64,000 nucleotides of DNA from Caprimulgus europaeus. Lineage: Eukaryota > Chordata > Aves > Caprimulgiformes > Caprimulgidae. The translations under genes and the position numbers were made by a program. The stretch covers positions 1,934,151 to 1,998,150 of the forward strand of contig OU015535.1 of the NCBI GenBank assembly GCA_907165065.1, read 5' to 3'. Shown in pieces: positions 11,336-24,047 of this stretch. Below the pieces are notes generated by a model. The model did not search any database. It was not told the DNA's origin and was given only the letters and a program-made list of their open reading frames with translations. The first letter of the stretch is position 1. Each line of letters opens with the position of its first letter.

Positions 11336-14300
11336 CTTTACTAGAATGCAGCATCTGTCCCACATCCCAGAGTACCAGCACACGTGTCCCCCAGCACACA
11401 GCAAGCCTTGCTCTCAGTGCCACTGCCACATCATACTCCCCAAGAAAAACTGTGAACCATCTCTTTGAACAGCATATTCTCCCCTTTATAAACCAATCAC
11501 TGATTTTTCCTTTCTCCAAAGAAGTAAAATATTCCTTGCTAATTTATGCCACACTTTTATATGAGAGTTGTGTGATACATTAACAGTGTTTTTATTTTAC
11601 AGGACACAAAGACACACATAGGCCTTTTCCAAGGAGTTTGCACAACAAGACACAATTTCTTTTGCCTACTAACATTCCCTGATACTGCTTACCAAAACAA
11701 GATGTACAGAGAGAATTCACAGAAAGTAACAAAAATACAAATGAAATACTTTTATGAAAGGCTTATTAGAGTTAAGGGCTTGGTTAAAGTTAGGTACTTA
11801 GATGGATTAGCTCTGGACCAAATTCTGCAGGCAAACTTCCAGATTTAGCTACAGAACCTGGAAGAGCCAATTTGTAATTTCTTTCAAAAATCAAAAGGCA
11901 ATTCATACAAACAGTAATGCTTGGTACACTCAGAATCATAACTCATAAAATTAAAACTGAACATTCTACTGCCTTGTGTATATGCTTTAAACTATGGTCT
12001 GTAATTTTGTCATGCTTAGTTGTGATATTTCAAATAGTTTAGAAGCTGGCCAGGGTAAAAACACAGTCTAATTGTTCAAGTGCCTCAAAAGCTGTGCAGG
12101 CACCATGTGGTGATGCAAGCAGCACTCTAATGTGCAGAGAACTCCAGGGCAGACCTTGCAGGTCAAGTATTCTCCCTTCTTAGAAGAGAGGTTGAGGTAC
12201 ACAGGGCAAGTCTCAATACATTCCATGGTATCATGATCATGTTTTACAAGAGATGAGTGCAAAAAAGACTTGTGGTAGGAAAAGGCATAGGGAAGTTTTG
12301 TGCTTGTAAATAGAAATCACATATACTGGTAAGAGAAATAAGATGTCAGGTTTTAAGAGTGGGTTATATGTAACCAGGACAGGTGAAAAATCAAGCCAGA
12401 AATATGACAACTTCTAAAAGACTTCAGGTCTTTAAGGTGGTGCCACCTTCATTTTTGTTGTTGGGTTTTCTTTTTTTTTTAATACCTTAGAGTCAGGCAT
12501 CAGTCTCATGGGCAGTGTATCACCTCCAGGCCAGCAATGTGATTTCTGTTGCCTTCTTTCTCCAGAGAATCTCCAAAGTGTGCAGCAAATGGGCTACAAA
12601 GCCTGTGGATCTTTCCAGTACTGCTCAGCTGATTCCCCACCATCAGAGATGAACAAGCACTTGTGGGTGTGTGGTGAGTACACAACATGTATGTCGTGTA
12701 TCAGGAGACATGAAAGAGTACATGTATGTTGGGCACATGGTGTGAAAGAGGCTGGTACCTACAGCAGGATAAACTCTAATAGCAGGATAAAATTCCTTAA
12801 TGTCTGAACACAACACAGCAAGAACAAGGAGAGAGGGAGAGAATTAAACAGGGGGGAGATAAGAGAAGTGCAAGCAAGAACGAAGTGGCTTCCAAGATAG
12901 TTTTTTAAGAGAGAGATGGAGGGCAGAGTTAAGATTGAGCACAAATCACTGCATGACTTCTGGGTCCTTGTTTTTTATGTTATGCTGACCTAATTAATTC
13001 TACATGAAAAAAAGAAGTATCAGAGGCTTTTCCCTGGACTTCTCTTACTTAAAAAAAAATCAGCTGTCTGCCCACTCGTGGCATTATTAGCCACACTTAA
13101 CCACTTATGAAACAGCAACATTTCATGCTTAGTTTTTATGCAGTAGGATGAATTTAAAACTGGCAAAACATCCAAGTTAGACAGGCACATAGCAAGTACA
13201 AGAGCCAGGTTTGCAGAAGTGGACAGGCAAACGTGACTGACCTTCACTGGGCACCTAACAGCATACGGCATCCTGCGAGCAGGAGAGATCTCCCTGAGCC
13301 TCGATCAGAGTTCAGACCAGGTGTTGGAGCCAACACTCTACACTCACAACTGGTACTCTGCATGGGATTGATTTGCCAGGAAATACCAAGAGAGTCTAAA
13401 ATTAAGGGCATACTAAGGTTTTTCCAAAATGTCATGGGATATTTATGTATTGCTAATAACAAATTAGTAGGAGAATCCTACTTACTGAATGAGCAACATT
13501 TCCTTTTCTATTTGAATCTTCCTTGGCACTTTCCCAGGCAAGAATTAACCACGTGCTGCTTAGCTTATAAAAATGGACAGTCTGAGGTAAGATGTTAGGA
13601 AGTAAGAAGAATGCTATTTTGGTAATTTTCATATTTAAAAAGGTTAGGCTTGATGTCACTTAATTTTCTAACTGAGCAAATCTGAACAAGCTGGATCTGC
13701 TTCTGCAATCTGTGTCTTGCACACAGACAGAGATTGAATATATTACTGGTTCCATGAATATGCTCATCTTCTAAGTTACCTCTTCTTGTTGATTTACGGA
13801 GCGTGATGAAGCACACAGGCCTAGAGAGGCTCACAGAAACAATCCCCTCAGACAGAGAGTACTCCTTCCTGTTCCCAAATGCTGAGTGCCAGCAACATAC
13901 ACAACACACCAGTAACCTGGTCCAGGAAGCCAGGTGCCAACCCAGGGGCAGGTCTGAGGGTCTGCTGCATTTTTCAGTCTCATTGATGCTTTCCTGGGAA
14001 GAGCATTTCCAGTAGGGTTGATTTTCACCATGTCATCTATGGGAAAGCAGAAGCAGCTGAGCTTCTGACTGGCAGGTCAACTTCATGATCTTGTCACTGG
14101 TATCCTCTCAAAAAACCCCTCCAAAATCAACTAAAAAAGAGAAGTTACCCCCTTCACAAGCCGTTATTCCTTGGTTAGCTGATCTCACAAGACTGGGAGC
14201 CACTGAACAAGATACAACTTTGTCATTTGGGAATGGAGGCATGTAAAAGAAAGAAGGACAGACATCACCCTTCAAACAGCTCATGCCTCTTCAGCAGGGT

Positions 14301-15299
14301 TGCATGGGTCCCACAAACTCAGCAATTTCTACCTAAAAAGATCTTTCAAACAGTTGCACTAACTGCTACTTCTCCACGTCAGCTGTCCTTCCTGTGAAAT
14401 GCTTAATAAGCTTTTATTGTCTGTAGATACATTAATGAGATTTTAGTGTCTTACTTTGCATTTTATTTTGCATATAAGAAGCAAGTTCATTTGTTTTATT
14501 TATCAGTTTAACTCCTGACAAATGTTCTGGCTGTCTCAAGTACTGCTATGGAGGTTGTCTCAGTGAGATACTGTGATAAGCATTTATTTCCACAGAGTAA
14601 ACTGCTCTTCAGCAAATATATTTTGAACAAATAGTATTTCTGGAAAAAACCCACGGTATTTTCAACAATTCTAATTAAAAATATGGATCAAGTTATTGGA
14701 GAAGCAGCTTGGCCTCTTCAAAGAGTAGCTGAAGACTTTTCTGTGAATTCTTGATCCCCACGTAGGACTGGAAATGAGTCACTTTGATAGTCACAACAGC
14801 CCTTTGTTGTACCCACGTCCAGAGCAAAAGTAACAATTTTAACTGTAACTTATTTCTAGCAAAAATCAGAATGCATGTGAAAATGGCCAGATGGATCTCT
14901 GTGTTTATCCTCCCCTCGTGCCCGACAAGTAAGCGGTCAGGGGCAGGGGGGAGAAGCTGGGACACAGACCCTCTGCTTTGGAGCTCCATTCCCAAAGCTG
15001 CAGCCCCTCACACCCAGGACAGACGGGCAGAGCCCAGAGGCTCCGGCCTCTCCAGAGGCTCTTTGTGCTGCAGTGGCAGCAGAAACAACTGCTCGGAAAA
15101 AATTATATTAATTAAAAACTTGCAAAGTTTAAAGGTGGAGAGAAGAGGTGGGAAAATAGGAAAAAAAATAGGGAGCAATTGAGCGGGAGGGAGGAGAAGA
15201 GCATGTGTGCACTTTCCTATCATCTTCTAGGAATATCTCTGCTTCCCTTCCCTGTTCCCGGTTTGCACAGCCATTCCCAACAGGCCTTCACTTGGGATG
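11336..15299. other. Intergenic sequence upstream of the CpG island
   Basis: About 4 kb of unique AT-rich sequence. Two cysteine-rich chance-length frames were examined (12068-12262 minus, 64 codons; 12508-12807 plus, 99 codons). Neither matches a zinc-binding family by spacing and neither shows exon boundaries. Distal regulatory elements of the downstream gene could lie here, but none can be pointed to. Confidence 0.4.
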
Positions 15300-16015
15300 A
15301 CAGGACCCACATCTCCCCAACTTTCCCGGGCTTGACGCAGCCTTAGCGGGAAGCGGCGTTTCTCCAGCGGAGGTTTCAAACGCCAGGGCTGCTGAGGGGG
15401 AGGGCAGAGGTCTGTGGCAGCGGGCACGCCGCTGGAGAACCCCCGCGCCCAGGGACCCAGCACCGCGGTGCTGCTCACACACACAACAGCCTCGTTCCCC
15501 AGAGGTGCCAGGGCAAAGCTCTGCTCTTCCCCCAGCTCAGGCAGAGAGGGGTCCCCGCATGGGTGCCCTGCCCCGCGCACAGCGCACCGCTGCCGGGGCT
15601 TTCCCCGCGGGGCACAGCCTGGCAGCACCCACCGCGCCCGGGGAGAGGGCCCAGGGACCGGGGAGGGGGGGAGGATGCGCTGCTGCGCTGAGCCCCCTCA
15701 GCCGCCAGCCCCCCGCTGCGGGCACCGACAGCTACTTAAAGCTCGTCCCCCGCGCGCAGGAGAGCGGCCGGGGCCGGCGGGAGCGGCGGGGCCAGGCGGG
15801 CTGCGGGGCTCCCATGCCCGGCTGCAAGCTCCGCGGGGGCGCGGGCGCTGCCAGGCGACGGGCTCGCCCGGCTGCGGCTCCGGCGGGGCGGGACAGCGCC
15901 CGTGCGCCAGCGGCGGCGGCAGCAGCGGGGCTCCGGGAGGCTCCGGCAGCGTCTGGGCGGCCGCAGTCCCCACCGGCGCTGCCCTCACTCGGCGGCGGGA
16001 AGCCGAGCGCCAGCA

Positions 16016-16081
16016 ATGGCGGCCAGGAGCAGGGGCGGCTGCGCGCCGCTCCCCCGCCTGCCCGGGCAGCCGCGGCTCTAG
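16016..16081 (+). other. Candidate upstream ORF, 21 codons
   Basis: An ATG at 16016 has G at -3 and G at +4 (GCAATGG), a good initiation context, and opens a 21-codon frame ending in TAG at 16079-16081. It lies 143 bases before the main ATG and in a different frame. If transcription starts upstream of 16016 and the leader is unspliced here, it could reduce translation of the main frame. The encoded peptide is arginine/proline/glycine-rich, as any frame in this GC-rich DNA would be. The transcription start is not known from sequence. Confidence 0.3.
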
Positions 16082-16223
16082 GAGGGAAGAGCGGAGCGGG
16101 TAGGGGCTGGTTTCCGGCCGGTTATTTATTTCTTCCCTCCCGCTTAAGTTCCTGGCGGAGCGGGCTGGCCGGCACCTGCACCCCCCCCTCTGCTCCTGGG
16201 AGGGTGAGCGGTGTGGGGAGGCC

Positions 16224-16489
16224 ATGGAGAGCCCGGCGGAGAACCCCAGCAAGGCGGCGGAGTACCTGCAGGAGCTGAACAAGATTATTGAGACGCAGCA
16301 GGAGCTGCTGGAGAAGCAGAAGCGGAGGATAGACGAGCTGGAGCAGCAAGTGGCGAAGTTGTACCAGGAAAACGCCTGTCTCCAGGACGAGCATCACCGG
16401 CACCTGGCCACATGCAGGCTGCAGCCCAGCGTCCCCCCCGCCTACCCGGGGGTGCTCGGTGTCATCCAGGAGAACGCCAGGCACGAGAA
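16224..16489 (+). CDS. IQSEC1: IQSEC-family ARF-GEF, first coding exon (probable IQSEC1)
   Basis: The exon encodes 88 full codons plus two bases. The ATG at 16224 sits in GAGGCCATGG, a near-perfect Kozak context. The same frame has a stop (TAG) at 16101-16103 and no ATG between, so this is the start. The frame runs into GAGAA|GTAAGC, a good splice donor at 16490; without splicing it would stop at 16493. Residues 11-60 form a coiled coil with clean heptads: a positions L15, I22, L29, I36, V43, N50 and d positions L18, Q25, Q32, L39, L46, L53. The segment AEYLQELNKIIETQQELLE, followed by RRIDELEQQV, resembles the N-terminal coiled coil shared by IQSEC1, IQSEC2 and IQSEC3, and IQSEC3 looks more distant. 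Family members are IQ-motif, Sec7- and PH-domain exchange factors for ARF6 and related ARFs at the plasma membrane, endosomes and postsynaptic sites; the coiled coil is thought to mediate self-association. Those catalytic domains lie in later exons outside this window. IQSEC1 rather than IQSEC2 is inference. Confidence 0.8.
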
Positions 16490-16495
16490 GTAAGC
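16490..16495 (+). other. Splice donor of first coding exon
   Basis: GTAAGC directly follows GAGAA within the final lysine codon, splitting that codon after its second base. The GT plus AAG positions match the donor consensus. Use of this donor avoids the in-frame TAA at 16491-16493, which supports the exon end. Confidence 0.8.
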
Positions 16496-17820
16496 GCTGC
16501 CCGGGGCTGGTTGCCCCTTTCCTGAGGAGGGTATTTCTGGAGCGGGGCTTCCCCTCCCTTCTATCTCCTGCCCGAGGTTCCCTAAAGCCGCCCCGCGTAC
16601 GAGCCCCGGGACTCCCCGCAGCGTATGCCCGGGAGCGAGCTCCGGTCTGCCCGGGGCAGCTCGCCGCGGAGGGGGTGGCCTCAGCCGGTACGCCCTTAGC
16701 CCGCCTGGGCGCCGGTGCCTCACCGCTTCCCTACCCGGGGTCCCGCGGGGAGCGGGCCCGAGCGGCGGCAGCGCGGCCGGGGGCTCCCCGGGACGGGCTC
16801 CCCTGCCCGCCCGCCGCTTTCCCGCCTCCATCTCCGCTCGCCGGGGCCCTTGGCTCCCTCTGGGCTACGGGGGACGGCTCGGTCCCGCCGCCCTCCCGGC
16901 ACAGCGACGGTAACGGAGCGCTGGGGGAGCGGGGCGAGCTCTGCCCTTCTCCCCACGGCCCGTTCGCCGCCGGTTGGAGTGCGGGGGCTGCCCCGGGCAG
17001 GGGATCCCCGCCGCCTGTGAGGACCCCCGGGAGCGTGGGGAGCCCGGGCAGTGACCCGGCGAGGGCTCAGCACTGGCCGCTCGCCACGGCGGGGGGTGAG
17101 CTCGCCCATGGGGGAGCCGCCTTCGCTCCCAGCCCCTGCACCCATTCCCAGCCTCGGTAATCTGTAATTAATCGTCTGCTGCTTGACAGCGTGCGGAAAG
17201 CGGCTTAATAGCGCGCGATTCTTAAGTAACAGGAATTCAGGAATAGCAATAACTAAAGTCGTGGCGCTTACCCGACGTGTTCCTGCTTACGGAAAAGTAT
17301 TTAAGACTTAGTTTTACTTGAGTGGGAAAAGCGTGCATCGTATTAAGAGCCCCCTTCGCCGCTCTGATACAGCACAGCGGGCTGTTTGTGCTCCGGTGCG
17401 CTGGAATTCCCTGTTTCCACCTCTATTCCTACGGGAGGAGACGGCGGTTCCCTGCTGCCGCCCGCCCCGGGGAGAGCCCCGCGGGACCGCCCGCCCCGGG
17501 CGAGCTGGGAGTGAGAGCTCCTGGCCAGCCCGGAGTGAGGGCAGGGCTGCCAGGACAACCCCCGGCGGGGGCTGGGACCCCCGTTCCCGGGCGTGTGTGG
17601 GAGACAGCCCCGGTTTAGGGTCTTCGGTTCCCGCCTCGGCGGGGGCAGCTGAGTCGCTGCCGTGGGCGGTCGGGGCTGTTCGCCCGCCGCCTCGGCCGCA
17701 TTTGCCTTCAGGAGACCCCGGGGGTGGTGAGGGGCCGCGGGGAGGGAGCTGCCCGCAGCCTCGGGTCCCCGGCCGGCCGCGGTGTGCCCTCAGCGGGACG
17801 GCGATGGGCGGCAGGGAGTG

Positions 17821-20800
17821 ATGCTGATCTGAGAGTCGGTAAATTGTGGTGCTCTGAAATCGTGTTTTCTTAGCGGACTGCTGTGGAGGTTGAAGGAGAT
17901 GTGGAAGGGGTCGTTGGTCACTCGGTGTCCCGTTTGCCTGCTCCTGTTCCCAAACGCCTGTCACCTGTCCGTAGCAGAGTGGACGGGGAGCAGCTCTTCC
18001 TCCTCGGCTCCCCTCTTGCTCTCAGTGTTAACACTTCGGGTTCTTTTTTGCCGACGCTGGAGTAATCATTTTAGGCTTTTCTATAAGCAGAAATCTCTAT
18101 GAAAACTAAGCAGATAGCTCCTTAAACAGACTGGAGAGCATAAGCTGTCGTTTAACAATCAATCCTGTGAGGAGAAAGAGCTGTGTCCAGAAAGTAGGGA
18201 ATATTTACACTAATCCTACCCCATGTGTCCATGTCCAGTACCCGAGGATTTTTTTGTAGCTGTGTTTCTAGTACAAGCTGTCAACTCAGCTGTCTTGACC
18301 CATTTGTCTCTTGCAAACGACATTACTAAAAATTGTACAAATGGCTTGCCTTGTTTGATAATATTTCTCTTCTCCAGCCCAAGATTCATTTGCAGAGCCC
18401 TCTTTGGGTAGACAGCTCTGGGGACTCAGAGGCTTTTAAGTCTCTTAAGTGGATTTGATGCTGGGATCAGAATTAATCTGGGATATTTATGGCAGAGTTG
18501 TGTTGCTTTGAGGCATAGCCTGCGGGGCTTAGTGGGGAAGCTGGGAGACTGGTCCTGGGCTGGGCCCTCAGCCCACGTGTGTGTCCGTGGGGAGTCAGAT
18601 TTTCATGGCCACCTTAATCTGAGGAATACAGTCCCCCCAAATCATCCTGTGTACATTTGTGTCATCTCCCTCTCTTTGTTGGGAGCAAGCCTGTTCCCTT
18701 CTCCAGGAGACCCTGCCTGGCTGGGTGAGTGGATCTCGCTTGGGGGGTCCCCAGCTGCATGGGCTAGGGGCTGTGGCTATGGAAGCTCCAGCTGCATGGA
18801 GCTGGGGCAACAACCTAGCCATGGGACCACTTCACAGGATCACTTCACTCTCTGGCTGGATACAAAAGATAGAGGAAGTCTCCAACTCTGAAAATAGAAA
18901 ATATCCTTGTTTTTAGATCTTCTCCCAGTCCTGCAGTTATCTTGGCTTTCTGAAAACCTAACCTGCAGGTTCTGGGTGTCTGTAGCTTCCCATTCAGAAG
19001 CTCAGTCTCTGTTTCTCCAGAATTAAATGTCACATGCACCACGGATATGTTTGGGTGGGGAATGAGGATCGCTTGTTTGCTGAAGTTCAGTATCAGATGT
19101 CAGTGATGTTGCTCTGGGGATCTCTGGTGTTAGGACAGAGGCAGTGTGTGAGGTGGCATGGCCAGCTTGTTCCTTTCTGCTCCCAGTGCACAGTTGTCCC
19201 TGTCTTCCCCCTTCCAGAGGCAGCAGAACGGTTTTGTGCCCAAGTGCCAGCAATGGTCCTCACTCCTCCTTACCTTCCAGCACTTCAAAGCTAAAATGAC
19301 TGGAATCCTTTTTAAAGGAAACTGGGCTTCTCTTAGTCAAATACTTAAAGAAATCAGTACTTTTAGGAAATAATCTCTAGTTCTTGTACCTTGAGACTTG
19401 AATAGTTTTTTCTAAACCACTTAGACTCCTGTCTCCACAGCAGTCAGCCTGTGTAGAGTGGTTGTGGATCACTGAAGCTGTGATGTCAAGACAAGTGTTT
19501 CATATTACCAAATGGTGTTTAACTTGTGTGTTATGAAAGGAAGCACAGAAATGTTATACAAGATAATATGCTCATGATTAGTTCTTATACTTAATAAAAG
19601 ATATTAAAAAAAAAAAACCAAGAAAAAACACACAAGTCTTTAAACTTTTCAGTTCTTACAATGGGAAGAAATATAGCTGAAGACTGCTTAAATAATTTGG
19701 AAAATCTGGCATTTTTGTAGATGTCCTGTGGGGTGGGGAACTGTTAATAAGACCTGTAATAGACTTCTGGAAGAAAAAAAAACCCAAACAAAACCACCAG
19801 TCCACTAAGGAAAAATAAATTCTGGTTTGTGTCCTTCCAAAAAAGGACAAGAGTAGAAAGAAAATTTAATTTGTGTTGGTTGCTGTTTTAGGGGGGGAAG
19901 AGCAGAGGGGTGGATTAGCAGGTGCAGATGTGCTCGTTATCTTGTAAGGAGGATATACCAGAAAAGGTTTGGGTGCTGTTTCACTTCATTTCGTAGTAAT
20001 TTGCTGAGTGCAAATCAGCCTTAAAAATCCACAAGTGGAATGGAGGATAATTAGTTCATTACAAGGCTTTGTTAGATGTAATGAATCGGCATGTTAAAGA
20101 TAACAATAGGTATTTAACTCATTAAGTTGCATAAGACTAATTTTCAGTTAATCCATTTCATGTAACATTTGAGAAAACAGCAAGAACTTCTAAAACTGTG
20201 ATCCTCAATCTAAGGAATCACATGTTCAATATATCCATTTAGCTAATGCACTTTTTTTTTGTGTAAATATATAAACCCAAAGTTGCTGGATCTTCTCAAA
20301 TCTAGACCAGTATGCTTTTTCCAGCTCTGGAAATTCAACACTGGCATGTTACCAGCTTAGGGAGCGATATTTGTCCTTAACCTAATCAAGTTAAGTACTG
20401 TGCTGCTTTTCCACTGGGAAACTGCCTGGTCAGAGTGTTGAGCAGGAGGTGGAGGACAATTGTCTGCTAAGATAGAACAATCTTAGAGGGCTGTTTATCT
20501 GCAACCCAGTCTGCATTCTGCACCTGGCCCAACTGATTTATTTTTAAATGAATCTAGGACTGGCTTTGTTCTCTGGGGAAAAACAGTCACAATTGGGAGC
20601 TGTAAGAAATCCTCGCTGTGTTTAGAAGATGCTCTCGGTCTCAGCTGAGGTGGACTTGGTGCAATCCAGTGAGTGGCAGCTGTTGCTCTGGTGATAGTCA
20701 CATGTGAAGGATGCTTTATGGCCGGCATAAAGCGAGCTCGTGGCTTTGCATGTCGCTGTTGGCACTGTGTGCTGCCCTTGCACACCATCTCAGCAAGAAG

Positions 20801-23800
20801 CCAACGATTGCATTAGTGTAGAGACCAGCCTGGCTTTTTTTTTCCCCCTCCAGAGATGTCTTTTACTGAGACTGTTCATGTGACCTAAATCATATTTCAT
20901 TGCCTGTGCTGCACTTGAACAGCAGCTTGTTTTTGTTTGCTTTGCTGAAGTAGAGGTATTCAGCATCTGTGAAAGTATGCTCATGTTTGGGCAAGATTTT
21001 GCTTTCTCTGCCTTCTTGACAACAAGTCTGTAGATGAAGAGTTTTTGTTAGGTCCTCTTTCTCAATCAGCTCTGTAGAAAAGTGTGATTTGTGACTGATA
21101 GTCTTGCAGGAAGAAGTCTGCAGTAGAAGTACAATTAGTATTAAAAGATGCATTAATAGATGCTACCTATTTAGCTTATTTTGCTCATGAAGAATATATT
21201 GACATAGAAAGCATAGTTTGTGTCCAAACTGAACACTAATACCACAGTATACTGCATATTCTGTCAGTCCTATAGCAGATAGGGATGGTATAGCCCTGAG
21301 GTTGGGCAAAATGTAAACTTGCATCTTCAAATAACTTAAAACAATTCTGCCCATCTTATTTTCAGTACATAATGGGAACAGTATGACTACTGAGCTATGA
21401 GAATAAGGGTTTGACACTGAAGGGAGTGCTGTTGCTTTTGAAGCACTCATTTTGGCACCATTAGCGGGATTTGTACATTAGCAGATGAGTGAGCATCTCT
21501 TGGAACAGGCATTTGTTGTCCTGACACACTGTAGGAGATCAATAGTAGGAAGATGCACAGTAAGACCTGAACTTGCTAACTGAACTCAACTCAATTATTT
21601 TGGATCTCTGAAGTATTGGCAATTTTTTGTACTTAACATCGGCTAAATGATAACATGTAAAGACAAATTAATTTCAAAGTTGATGTGTACTGTATAATTA
21701 ATAAAGCAAGTATAAAAAGAGAGGAGGGGTGTGCAAAAACCACAGCATTGACAAAATAGTATGCTGATATCAAGAAATTTCCCAGAAATCCAAAGAGGGA
21801 GGGAAAATATGGTCTGTGAAGGAAACAGCAAAAATACATGCTCTTTTGGGAGAAGTAAACAAATGCTGCAGAAAGTTAACCCATTCTGTAAGATAATGAG
21901 TTTAAAAATGGTTTCAAAACTTGAAATGAAGTAAACCTGTCCCATTTAAAGCAGACTAGACCTAAGGAATTATAAGTACTCAGTGGATCTGAAATCCCTC
22001 TCTAATGAAGCCTTTTATTCTGCTGACACAGGACACAACTTTTGAGCTTCCCAACTTTGGAGTTCTTGTGTTCTGAACTTGAAGAACAAAGTACATTTTC
22101 AAGCTAGTTAGTGCTTTGATCTTCTTCCTAATGAATTCACTGTCAAGGAAACTGAAATGCACTTCCAAAGATCTGCTTGTGGAAGATATTTGGCAACGTT
22201 CATAGATCCTAGGTCCTCGGTGAGCAAAGGAGAGCTGCTGTAATTACCGCGAGTCGTGTATGTCTGGCGATCCCCTTCCCTCTCCTCCAAAGAACCTCAC
22301 TCCAGGATGAGCCTCCATATGGTGCTCTATGTGCATGTAGTTCATTGTTAGCATACTGATTACTTGCCATTTAATGGCATGTAGTGGAAGACCTGAGTCT
22401 TAGTCTGCTAAGTTATTACCAGCAAATTGAGCTGTGGGTTCAGCATGGTGGCCTGTGTGAAGGAGAGGCACCCACACTTGAGGAACTGCGTCCTTAAGGT
22501 CTCCTGAAATGTCAGTAAGTTTGGAACTATTTATTATTGTTGTAATAAGGCAATAGCTCTTGGGTCTAATCCCAAAAATCAGTGTAATCTCCAGTGTAGT
22601 AATTCCCACTTGTCAACAAAGTACATTTTTAAGTTATATTAGTGGGATGGCACTGAACAAGAGCGTGGGGTCAGGGGGAGCGGGGACAGACAAGCACAGA
22701 GCTCTAGGAGAACTTGGCTTCCTGGGGCGTGAGGGATGCTAAACTTTGTCCTTAGCCACCTCAAGTAACAAACTTCTGGCAGAAGGAAGTACAGACATAC
22801 CCATTTCTGAATCTGCTTTGCAGACTCTGGCTTGGTTCTTTGCATAGGAAGGCAAATCTCCGTCAGTCCTTAGGGAAGGTGTCTTGGCAAAAAGTAAGTT
22901 GTAGCTGTTTTGAAAACCTGAAGCAAAATGCATCACTTTCAAAGCAGTATCAGTAGGAAGAGCTTATTCAACAGCAGATCACAGAAGGTATGAGGTAAAA
23001 AGAACAAGGTATTTCAGGGTGTTTTCTTCCAGCATACTGATAGGGGGAGTAAATTATTAAAATTTAAGTAGTAAATTATTAAATGCTGCTTGCAAGTAGC
23101 ATCTCAAAAAGCTTAACTTCATTTTTTGCACCCAATAAAGCTAGGTGGCTTTTATTCTTGTGCTGGTCAGTGATGCTAAACTGGAATGGCTGTGCTGGAT
23201 TCAGGGTTGATGGCCAGACCGTGGTCTTTAGGTGCTGAGTTTCTGGACAGAGCGTTGCAGAAGTACATGGCTCCCTCCAGGACTTTCCTAGGGGTGTGAG
23301 GCTGGGTAGGAACAGCCACAGTTGCTTCCTTTGCATTTCCAATTTTCACATGATTTAATTTTGTGAGCCCCTGTGTGGTACAGCTGCACAGACCTGCAAA
23401 GCATCACAGTACACTGAATTTCCCCCGAGTTTATGGCTCATTTGGGATTAAAATCCCTAATATGGGAAGAGTTGCCTATAAAGTAGGCAGCCTGTAGACA
23501 GATGAGTTAAAGTGTTTGTTACTTAGCCCTTTTCTGTCTGAGGGCTCCTGCCTTCTGCATGCAGGTGGCAAGGAGGTCATTGCATGCTCTTCACCAAGGG
23601 AGTGTGTGGGAAGTAAGTGGATTTTGCAGGCCAGAGGTGCAGCCCACACTTGCATTATTCTAATTTGATCCTATCATTCCTACTTGTACCCTCTCTATGA
23701 TGTTAATTCCACTTTTTTGTGTTTTGCAGCCTGCAGATACTTTTAGGCTGTTCTTGCCAGTGCTCCTGTCTTTCATCTTAGCCCAGTGAGCCCGTGAATG

Positions 23801-24047
23801 AGGTTGTCATAATTTCATTCTCCTCTATCCTTGCCTAATTGTACTGTTTTTCTTAGCAGGATTGTTGAATTAGACTTTTGGACAGTCTGAGCAGGCTTTG
23901 GTGCAGTGGAGCAGCATGAATTGAAGAGATAGTGTATATGCTTGTGTGTTCTGCTGGAGGTGAGGTCTTTGCTTGCTGTCCCTGATGGAGTTGCTTTTTC
24001 CCCACCCCCTTTGCTGGGGGCTCCTCTGCAGGTTCTTCACGGTATTT
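17821..24047. other. Intronic unique sequence, possible regulatory AT-rich blocks
   Basis: About 6 kb without a recognisable gene or transposon. A stretch at about 19990-20170 is AT-rich and dense in TAAT-type homeodomain cores (ATAATTAG, TTAATCC, TTCATTAC), as seen in many conserved non-coding elements, but conservation cannot be tested here. An A run at 19606-19617 follows an AATAAA at 19593. Nothing coding is seen. Confidence 0.35.

Larger units (their letters stand above)
15300..17820. promoter_or_regulatory. CpG island promoter region
   Basis: GC content and CpG frequency rise sharply at about 15.3 kb and fall after about 17.8 kb, against an AT-rich background. The island surrounds the first coding exon of the IQSEC-family gene, as expected for a broadly expressed CpG-island promoter. 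A consensus GC box (GGGGCGGG) lies at 15885-15892, and long G runs (for example GGGGAGGGGGGGAGG from 15660) could form quadruplexes. No convincing TATA box is seen; the TTATTTATT at 16122-16130 lies about 100 bases before the ATG and is probably untranslated leader. Many long open frames on both strands here arise only because stop codons are rare in GC-rich DNA. Edges are judged by eye. Confidence 0.85.

Noticed and set aside
10661..11468. Plus-strand frames of 182-227 codons
   Set aside because: They are the antisense of the CR1 ORF2 C-terminus. The same antisense peptide recurs at each minus-strand CR1 copy (24139, 30363) and over the plus-strand copy at 44836.
12508..12807. Cysteine/histidine-containing 99-codon frame, possible zinc-binding protein
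   Set aside because: Cysteine spacing fits no zinc-finger class I know, there are no exon signals, and nothing supports transcription.
15414..16282. Long open frames (up to 257 codons plus, 194 codons minus) in the CpG island
   Set aside because: Stop codons are rare in this GC-rich DNA, so frames stay open in several registers at once. Products are low-complexity Ala/Gly/Pro/Arg and overlap the real coding exon.
19380..19617. AATAAA followed by a 12-base A run, looking like the 3' end of a processed retrocopy
   Set aside because: Only seven bases separate the signal from the A run, no coding remnant or target-site duplication was found, and processed pseudogenes are rare in birds because CR1 does not use poly(A).
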